Part shown: positions 55,469 to 64,000 of the stretch, one piece after another
Numbering within the stretch: position 1 is the stretch's first letter
Layout of the letters: each line of letters begins with the position of its first letter
Source of the DNA: Tanypteryx hageni
Lineage: Eukaryota; Arthropoda; Insecta; Odonata; Petaluridae
Assembly: GCA_028673005.1 (NCBI GenBank)
Contig: CM054115.1
Span: 189,823,548 to 189,887,547 of the forward strand
Direction of reading: 5' to 3'
DNA: 64,000 nucleotides
The notes under the pieces: model-generated
What the model saw: only the letters and a program-made list of their open reading frames with translations
Told to the model about the DNA's origin: nothing
Database searches by the model: none
Made by a program: the position numbers and the translations under genes

Positions 55469-56636
55469 CAGTATAACCTCCCAAATCCAACATTCCAAAA
55501 ACCACTGAAAACTGATGACAGTGAAAGCTTTGTTATCTGGCATAGATGGGGATTTGGGGGTGCTGGATAATCAAATTTTCTGGTTATCTGAGCTACCTAC
55601 CTACCTAGGATTCATCAACTGATAACAATAGTAAAACTAAAAATGTAGGTATGGGCCACATTGTAACCAACATACTGAGTATGTATAGGACAATCAAAAC
55701 AAATATAATTTAATTAAATTTAATTATTTTTTGTTTTGGAGTGTAAAACATACACTAGAAGTATATCATAAATATCATAAACGGTTAGAAGAACCAATAT
55801 TCAATTCATCCAGCAACACTTTCTGACTCATCTTTTTCCAAATGCCTAATAATGTCCATTTTTTGGCTAAGTGTCAACACAACTTTTTCTTTTCTGTCCT
55901 GTACTTTTAGAGGGTTTATTTGAAGCCATTTTGCTTAGATGGATAAAATATGAGCAGATAAAAAGCAATTAATTATTAAACTCTCACCAGCCAAGTGGAA
56001 TGACTGAATCACAATGGTTTACATTTCAAGCGCCACCAAGCAGCAAGCTCCAAAAACTTCTCAGGATGTACTGGATCAGCGTTTCTTAAACTTGAGTAAT
56101 CTGAGTATCCCTTTCATTTAAATTTCTTTGCTCTGGGGACCAGTGTTCTCGCTAAACTGCATGAGTGTGCCACTGGGCATGGTTATTTTCCCTCCCTGCA
56201 CAGCCACTTTTTTGCCATGCACAAGTCAGAGAATATCACATGAAAAATCACAGAGAACATTACACAAGGTGTTCCTTTTCTAAAAAGAAGAACATTTATA
56301 GTGACATCACTCCTAGACAAAATTCATCTTCCAAGTCAAGGGGAGCCCATGGAACCCTTGACTTTTGGGTTCATAATGTTTTTGGCGCACCGGCTTACCA
56401 CTGGTGCTCACGAAGTTTGCTCAGCCACACAGGGCTTAAAAAATTAGAGGGAGCAGTGGTGGGGACCCCTGGGGGTCCACGGACCACAGTTTAAGAACTG
56501 CTGGACTAGATGATTCTGGATGGATTTGGAAATATTTCCGGTATCTAGAATATTGAATTCTATTGGCATATATGGAAATATGTCGGTTATTAGAATTTTC
56601 CGGATATTTAGGTGCTGGACAACAAAGCTTTTACTG
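55469..56636. mobile_element. Tigger/pogo-like non-autonomous element
   Basis: It begins CAGTATAACCTCCCAAATCC and its inverted right end begins CAGTAAAAGCTTTGTTGTCC. TA flanks both ends (55467-55468, 56637-56638). Internal GGATAATCAAATTTTCTGG and TTCCGGATATTTAGG are typical pogo subterminal sequence. A further copy of the right-end motif (CAGTGAAAGCTTTGTTATCT) lies at 55519, hinting at a nested or rearranged left end. It hosts a hAT MITE. Confidence 0.65.
56077..56503. mobile_element. hAT MITE nested in the Tigger-like element
   Basis: 427 bp with ends CAGCGTTTCTTAAAC and GTTTAAGAACTGCTG, an imperfect inverted repeat. Flanking tactggat (56069-56076) and gactagat (56504-56511) match at six of eight. 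GGGGGTCCACGGACCACAG lies just inside the right end. Confidence 0.8.
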
Positions 56637-56639
56637 TAT

Positions 56640-58190
56640 TTTAATAATGCGGCTCAAAATCATCTCTCTTTGTAGTAGATATTTTCTATAGTAAAATATC
56701 CTGTCTTCCATTTCTTATGACTATAAACTGGCCTTTCACCTCAACTTCATCTCAAGCATTGTGAAGTTAAAGTGAAAAATAAAATAAGGATGACAATTTG
56801 GTAAATGAAAAAATAATAATCTACTTTATTTGTTATTTCATATTTTATGTTGTCTAATTTATTACTATTCTGTTTTAAAACTAATGAATTCATGATTTAA
56901 GTAATGATTCTATGCTTTCCAAAGCTAACCTATTCAGTTAGCGTAGATTTGTAAAATCCAGGAAATTTAGAATATGGATAGTTTCCTAGTTTTAAGGATG
57001 TTGGCTTCAAGATGGATTATTATATTATATAATTTTTAAGCAAGTGGTTATGTTACTATTGTAATGTCATCATCTCTTGAAGAAAAGTATTTAGTTTAAT
57101 TTGCATAGTAATTACATATATATATAAAAATATCAATTTTTTATTTTTGTAGGCATATGTAATGCAGATCCTTTTAAAAATTTGTCAAAGGCCCCTGTAT
57201 GTTTTTCTTTTCATATTTTTGTCTGGTTTTTTAAGTTTGCTTGATCAAATTAGTATTTTTAGGTACATTTTGCCTATTTATCTATAATGTAAATAATGCC
57301 CACTTTGAGAATTGTAAGCTATACGTAACAATTAGGAAATAAAAAGTTTTTTTTGTTGCTATAATTAGCATGTCAGTCAGTAATATTTTGAGTTAAAAAT
57401 AAAACTGGACATTAGAGTTGACATTATCATTTCAAGTTTTATACTTATAAACTATTTGCATTGTTGATTTTTTTTTAATCTGCCAGACAAGGAGACATTT
57501 CAATGCATTTTTCATATTGCAATTGCCTAGCTATTATATTTTTTGGCTCCCAATTATATTTTTCTAATTCTATTTAACCTAACCTATTTGTAAAATATCA
57601 ACCTTTTTCTTAGACTTTTGGTCATGGTTTTATCAAATAATATTATCCAAAAGACATTTATTGATAATTAAAGATTGTGTATCTCATTTGTAAAAATAAA
57701 TAATTGGTAATTATTTACAATGAATATAATCTTGAAATTCCATAATTATGAAGTTGATATTTATATAGCGCTCATTATTGTATCACTTATCTGAGTTGAA
57801 TAAACTATTTAATTCATTATTAAATGTAATATAAATTCATATGATTGTTCTTAAATGCAGAATAAGTTTTTAGAGAAAAGATAATTTTTATAGAAGGTTA
57901 TGATAGTTTGCAGTAAATGTTGAATGTTATTTTGGTCATTGAGGTACTTTTAAAACTGATGAAGACATTAGGAAGCTTTAAAGAAGCAATAATTTTTGCA
58001 TCAATGATAGAAATTAGCAATATAAATTGATCCTTATCTGCCTTTAATGTGCGCATGATTTCATTATGAAAAACACATTCTACTTGATTGGCTCTAAGTT
58101 AATAGGATAATTATTGTATTTTTTAGTTTCTTGTACTTTTTATTTTCTCTTCCTATGATAATATTTCAATAAATTTATTTCCTTTTGAAG
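56640..58190 (+). other. ena: End of ena intron 1, nothing recognised
   Basis: AT-rich, strongly CpG-poor (2 in 57301-57900). It ends in acceptor ATTTCCTTTTGAAG before the exon at 58191. Confidence 0.5.
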
Positions 58191-58356
58191 CGAGTTGAGT
58201 ATAGCCACAGCTCGTGCCTCTGTGATGGTGTATGATGACGTCAGCAAGAAGTGGGCCCCAAGTGGAACTTCCTCAGGAGTATCAAAAGTGCAAATATATC
58301 ACCATCAATTGAACAATACATTCAGAGTAGTGGGCCGCAAGCTTCATGATCATGAG
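58191..58356 (+). CDS. ena: Enabled EVH1 domain, exon 2 (residues 2-57)
   Basis: A 166 bp exon between TTTTGAAG and GAG|GTGGGT. Its first base completes Ser2 from the ATG exon at 18015. It encodes the first half of EVH1: ARASVMVYDDVSKKW with Tyr16 and Trp23 of the aromatic FPPPP-binding cluster, then SKVQIYHHQLNNTFRVVGRK and LHDHE. These are close to invertebrate Ena and vertebrate Mena/VASP. EVH1 recruits Ena to proline-rich partners such as zyxin-type and receptor proteins at sites of actin assembly. No stop or indel is seen. Confidence 0.96.
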
Positions 58357-59920
<1,564 letters not shown>

Positions 59921-60060
59921 GCACTTAGTGGACAAACACGGCCACCTGTTCCTCCCCCACAGCCTCCACAAATGGCTAGTATGAATGTTGGAAACCCTCC
60001 TGCTACACAGGGAATATATCAACAGTCCAATGGACAATATGAAGAGGACATGGGATACAG
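59921..60060 (+). CDS. ena: Enabled, exon 4 (residues 110-156, linker after EVH1)
   Basis: A 140 bp exon (46 codons plus two bases of an Arg codon). It begins ALSGQTRPPVPPPQPPQ, a short proline-rich run, and ends NGQYEEDMGY(R), similar to the EEDMGYR segment that follows EVH1 in insect Ena. The donor is GTACTT, weaker than the others. Reading through gives an 80-codon frame that stops at 60214, so an intron-retained short form is conceivable. Later exons (proline-rich core, EVH2) are outside the window. Confidence 0.88.
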
Positions 60061-60718
60061 GTACTTTACACTATTTTACTTTTTACTTTTTGGTTGTTTG
60101 AGCCTATTAAGAACATTTGAGAAACTTGTAAGATTCTATTCAACCATGATGCCCTTGCAGTTTGATATACGATCATTCCTAAACTGTATAATTCAACGTT
60201 TAGCAAAACACTAAGAAAGACTGTAAGAATGAGAAACGATTAGAATGTTATCCATGAATATAGATAAAATTAGTGGAGTTTTTATTTTTTATGTGGTTAT
60301 ATCTTGTTTGTTTTATAAAGGGGATTACATCGTGAATGTGAGGCTAGCATTTAAATGAGAGAGGCTTAGTTAACCTTGTATTACACATCATCATTCTACA
60401 TAAACATATATTTTACATAAAATTAAAATTTTTTGGGTAACTTAGCGTATTTACTTGTGTAACACCTGCATGCATGTAATGCCCACACCCTCATTTTTAC
60501 AGCTAAAAATCTGGAAAAACTGGAATTTGTGTAATGTCCACACTTCCAAAATTCTGATTTTGATATTTTACAGCAACATTGGTTGAATAATCTATCTGTA
60601 GCTGTTTGAGTATATAATTATGGCAACAAGCAAATATTTATGAAAAGACTTCTAAAAATGATTTTTATACTTTTTTAACGTATGTAATCATGAAAAATTG
60701 ACATCCATTGCCATTATA
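60061..60718 (+). other. ena: ena intron 4, start
   Basis: AT-rich. A Tigger-like terminus (TATTTACTTGTGTAACACCT) is visible at about 60448, possibly one end of the Tigger relic downstream. Confidence 0.45.
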
Positions 60719-60812
60719 TGTGGTGCCGGTGGTGTAGTGGTTAGGATGCTGGCTGCTACTTGCCTGCTGCTTGAAAGGGCTCTGAGCATCAATCCTGCAA
60801 AAGTAGGACAAT
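60719..60812 (+). mobile_element. 3'-truncated tRNA-SINE copy
   Basis: GTGCCGGTGGTGTAGTGGTT, GATGCTGGCTGCTACTTGCC and ATCAATCCTGCAAAAGTAGG correspond to the head of the 42.8 kb SINE; the rest is absent. CpG sites of that copy are TpG/CpA here. Confidence 0.8.
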
Positions 60813-61079
60813 GAATTATGTTGAAAAACTTGTGATGATGTGGATGGAGATGTTGAAGATGAGAGTTAATTGTCACGGGGAAGGAAGATGCCGGATTGAA
60901 GAATTGTGTATCTGAAGCTGCTTTTCCGGTGTTTTTAAATGTCTATAAACTTCAACATAAGGTTCTAATGCAGCATCAAGTCTCTCTTAAATTTTAAACT
61001 TCTTTCCATCAATGGATCAATATCCATCACCTTATCCTTTACTTTGCCTACCATTCTAAGGATCTCTGATCATGCTTTT

Positions 61080-62520
61080 GCTGTTAGTTTAGATTCCTCT
61101 CACTTTATATCTTCCCTATCGCTATTACTTGACTGCAATGCTTCTAAAAGTTCCTCATTAGTTAATTCTTCCTGTTGAGACTCAATTAAACTGTTAACTT
61201 CTTCATCTTGCAGATCATCAAATCCTTCTCCTCCAATCATTCCAGCAAATTCAATGATCCTGCTTATTTTGTTGTGAGTGTTGGGAAACCCTTTGAAGTG
61301 GACAATTTCAGGCCATAGTTTCTGCATTCATAGTAGAATTTGCAACTTCTTCCTATGATTGTTTTATGATTTCAATGGCTGTCAATATGTTAAATGAATT
61401 CAAAGCTTCACAAGCCGTTTGTGAAGGATTAATGTCAATTGCCTCGAGAATATGGCTGAAACTTCTCCGGATGTAATACGATTTAAAAGCTGCAATGATC
61501 CTTGGTCCATAGGCTGTAGGAGTGCAGTGGTGTTAGGTGGCAGGAACATTACTTCGATGTTGGGATGGCTTTCTGCAAGAGAAACTGGATGTCCTGGTGC
61601 GCCTTAAATGACAAATTCTTATCCCTTAGGTAGCTTTTCACTTGTTGAATAAAACAATTCCCAAACCAGTCTTCAAACAGTTTGCCTGTAACCCATGCTT
61701 TTTTATTGGATCTCCAGAATACAGGCAACTGTAATTTATTCTTTCCTTTTAAAGCATGAGGATTCTCAGCTCGGTAAATCAACATTGTCTTACATTTAAA
61801 GTCTGGATGTGTTCCCACATAAAAGGAGAGTTATTCTATCTTTAGATGCCTTAAACCCTGGTACACTGCGTTCTTCTTGAGAAATATAAGTGCGATTTGG
61901 CATTTTCTTCCACAACAAAATGGTTTCATCACAATTAAATACTTGTTCAGGCTTATAACCCTTTTCCTCGATAATATTCACAAATTCGTTTGGAAATTCC
62001 TTAGCTATCTCCTTATCAATTGATGCTGCTTCCCCTGATAACTTAATATTATGCAAATTAAAACGTTTCTTAAATTTTTTGAGCCAACCCCTAATAGCAG
62101 CAAACTTTCTGAAGAATTACCATCATTTTTGCCTTCACGTTAATTATTTAAATTTTCATATAAATTAAGAGCTTTATTCCTTATTAGTAGTCCACTAAGA
62201 GGAATATTTTTTGTGTCATATCCTCTATCCACACATTCAAAAGTCTTTCCATTTTTTAAAATCTAGTGATACGACTCATAAAAGAAAACTTAGCACTCGA
62301 TGGATGGCTAACACTGACACTTTTTCGAATTTTGTCCTCAGCTCTTTTAATATAGTGAATTGTTCATTCATTCAAACCATATTCTCTAGAAATGGAGGAA
62401 ACACTTGCGCCACTTTTTAATTTATCCAATATTATGACTTTCTCTCAAAGACCTAACTTTATGTTGTCTTTTAGCTGATTTATCATTTCCTCTTCTATAT
62501 ACATGCTTAGAAGACAGTTT
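61080..62520 (-). pseudogene. Tigger/pogo (CENP-B-like) transposase relic
   Basis: On the minus strand: GWLKKFKKRFNLHNIKLSGE, then EEKGYKPEQVFNCDETILLW (first catalytic Asp in NCDE), KKMPNRTYISQEERSVPGFK, KDRITLLLCGNTS, NPHALKGKNKLQLPVFWRSN, KKAWVTGKLFEDWF, and after a break APGHPVSLAESHPNIEVMFL with PPNTTALLQPMDQG. The expected LL.LDNA block with the second catalytic Asp is missing between LSFK and APGHP, and the frame shifts there. The N-terminal helix-turn-helix part is present but broken by stops. It lies antisense in ena intron 4. Confidence 0.85.
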
Positions 62521-63240
62521 CAATATATGGGTAAAAGTAGAAAATTATTAGTAAAAAAATAATAAAACTACAGATCATTATCACTTAACGTCTCGTCTGG
62601 GTATTTAAATTTTTGAAACCAGTGGTGGGCATTTAAATTGCAATTGAGGTGAATTTAATTTTTATCTTTCGCAAATCAATTTAAAAAATACGTTAATTAT
62701 TCAGTATTTGAATTGTTTATTCTTAAAATTTGTCTTAAACTATTTTTGCTTGGTGGAGGGGGTGCGTGGACAGCAAATCCGGGAATTTCATCAAGCGAGT
62801 GCTGCCAAACCTCACTGAGGCAAGTGGCCACCCCACCTCTCGCATGTTTACATACTTGAGTTGTATTGTAGACCTTTATGACCACGCCTTCCTAAATAAA
62901 CTTGGGAGTATTAGCTTAGGGAATGTTTTCGTGCAGAAGATACGCCAGCCACCTTAAGCAAGAGGCTGGGGCGAAGACTTGGATTTCACTCGCAGGAAAA
63001 TACTAAAATCAATTGCGAGTAAAATGCTTCAATTTTATTTTCAAAATGTTAATATTGAAGAAAGTTATGAATTTTTATATTAGGTTGTGTAATTTTGGAA
63101 TGAGATCGTTCAAATGCCCATCATCAATGTGTTAATGAAATTTAAACATGTTGTTTCTGAAAATGTGGAGACGATTCCCTGCAATTTTCAGATTTCTTGC
63201 ATTGCCGATTTCCAAAACAATTTTGAATCAATAGGTAAAC
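62521..63240 (+). other. ena: ena intron 4, nothing recognised
   Basis: A GC-richer patch at 62755-62990 has open frames but no recognised family; the remainder is AT-rich. Confidence 0.4.
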
Positions 63241-63242
63241 AT

Positions 63243-64000
63243 GGGAATCTTCTTCTTCATCTAAAGGCTAAGCCTTGTCTCTGCAACCATGAACTCCTGT
63301 CCTCTGCCATTCTCTTCAACATCTCGTACTTCTCAACTCCCATCACTGACTCCACGTCATCTAGGTATTTCTTTCTTGGTCTGCCTCTTCCTTTCTTCCC
63401 TAAAAGTTTCCCCTCCAAGATGTTCACAATTAATCCATTATGTCTAATCACATGGCCTAAAAATTTTGCCTTCCTTTCTTCCATTCCTCTGATCAGTTTC
63501 CTTTCTTCTTTTACTTCTTCCAAAACTTCAAGGTTTGTCTTTCTCTCTGTCCAACTTGTCTTTATCAATCTTCTCCATATCCACATTTCTGTCGCTTCCA
63601 GACGGGACCTCTCCCTCTTTCCTAACGTCCAACTTTCACTACCATAAAGTATGGTACTCCAGACAAAAGCTTTTGCAAAGGATTTCCTTACTTCCAAATT
63701 CATGTGACTGCTTGTCAGTAGGCTCCTTTTGCATTGAAAAGCTTGCTTTGCAAGTGCTATTCTTCTTTTCACTTCCTGTACACATCTATTATCTTCAGTA
63801 ATTGTACTACCTAGGTAGCAAAACTGCTTCACCTGCTCAATTTCCTGATTGTCTATTTTGATCTTTGATATTGTCCCTGCATTACTTTTGCCTATAACCA
63901 TCAATTTGGTTTTCTTGATATTTATCTTTAATTCCCACTGTTTTAACGTGTCCGATAATACTTTCAGCATTTTATTCATTTCTCTTTTTGAATCGCTGAA
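63243..64000 (-). mobile_element. Second RTE-family LINE, 3' part (continues beyond window)
   Basis: The 3' end on the minus strand carries hairpin AAGGC-TTA-GCCTT followed by ATGAAGAAGAAG. The coding part above it is open to the window edge. The family differs from copies A and B in sequence but shares their layout. Confidence 0.85.
63257..63979 (-). CDS. RTE reverse transcriptase C-terminal part (partial)
   Basis: A 240-codon open frame, continuing upstream past the window end, covers the region after the YADD box: WELKINIKKTKLMVIGK, FCYLGSTITEDNRCVQEVKR, AFVWSTILYGSESWTLGKRE, EATEMWIWRRLIKTSWTERK, RKAKFLGHVIRHNGLIVNIL and GKKGRGRPRKKYLDDVESVM, then RMAEDRSSWLQRQ. This is the RTE-type C-terminal domain, here uninterrupted, suggesting a relatively young copy. 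The catalytic RT core lies outside the window. Confidence 0.85.
   Translation of the reverse strand: MNKMLKVLSDTLKQWELKINIKKTKLMVIGKSNAGTISKIKIDNQEIEQVKQFCYLGSTITEDNRCVQEVKRRIALAKQAFQCKRSLLTSSHMNLEVRKSFAKAFVWSTILYGSESWTLGKRERSRLEATEMWIWRRLIKTSWTERKTNLEVLEEVKEERKLIRGMEERKAKFLGHVIRHNGLIVNILEGKLLGKKGRGRPRKKYLDDVESVMGVEKYEMLKRMAEDRSSWLQRQGLAFR

Overview
This is eukaryotic, AT-rich genomic DNA from an animal, most likely an arthropod and probably an insect. The evidence is two interrupted protein-coding genes with GT-AG introns and a dense, nested population of hAT, Tigger/pogo, piggyBac-like, RTE, jockey/CR1-type, Penelope-like and tRNA-SINE elements. I cannot name the species.

Two host genes lie head to tail on the + strand. 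The last three coding exons of ABHD12, a serine-hydrolase (lysophosphatidylserine lipase) homologue, are at 2520-2681, 4798-4925 and 10986-11025, followed by a 3'UTR with a poly(A) signal near 11.67 kb. The 5' part of Enabled (Ena/VASP) begins with a promoter/5'UTR at about 17.76-18.01 kb. Its first coding exon supplies only five coding bases (18015-18019). A 40.2 kb first intron follows, then coding exons at 58191-58356, 58778-58933 and 59921-60060. These encode the EVH1 domain and the start of the proline-rich linker; the rest of Ena lies beyond the window. Splice phases join cleanly in both genes.

Layout: 1-11.7 kb is ABHD12 exons and repeat-filled introns (Tigger-like and hAT MITEs, an internally deleted RTE, a SINE, a Penelope-like fragment with GIY-YIG motifs and a hammerhead-like tail). 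11.7-17.3 kb is AT-rich intergenic DNA with a piggyBac-like MITE built around three diverged ~300 bp units and a hAT MITE with a perfect 8 bp TSD. 17.3-50.35 kb is the CpG-rich Ena promoter and proximal intron 1, with polypyrimidine tracts, a composite repeat around 34.7-36.6 kb, and a TE cluster at 42-49 kb that includes a 617-codon open RTE ORF. 50.35-64 kb is CpG-poor distal intron 1 and Ena exons 2-4, with Tigger and RTE fragments.

The most notable large-scale signal is an abrupt CpG switch. By hand count, 600 bp samples hold 2-9 CpG in most of the flanks, versus 20-42 in three samples between 17.3 and 50.35 kb. Related SINE and RTE copies carry intact CpGs inside this domain and TpG/CpA at the matching sites outside it, which argues for a germline methylation mosaic rather than base composition alone. 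A second notable signal is a stem-loop shared by the 3' ends of an RTE LINE and a tRNA-SINE, with different stable tetraloops.
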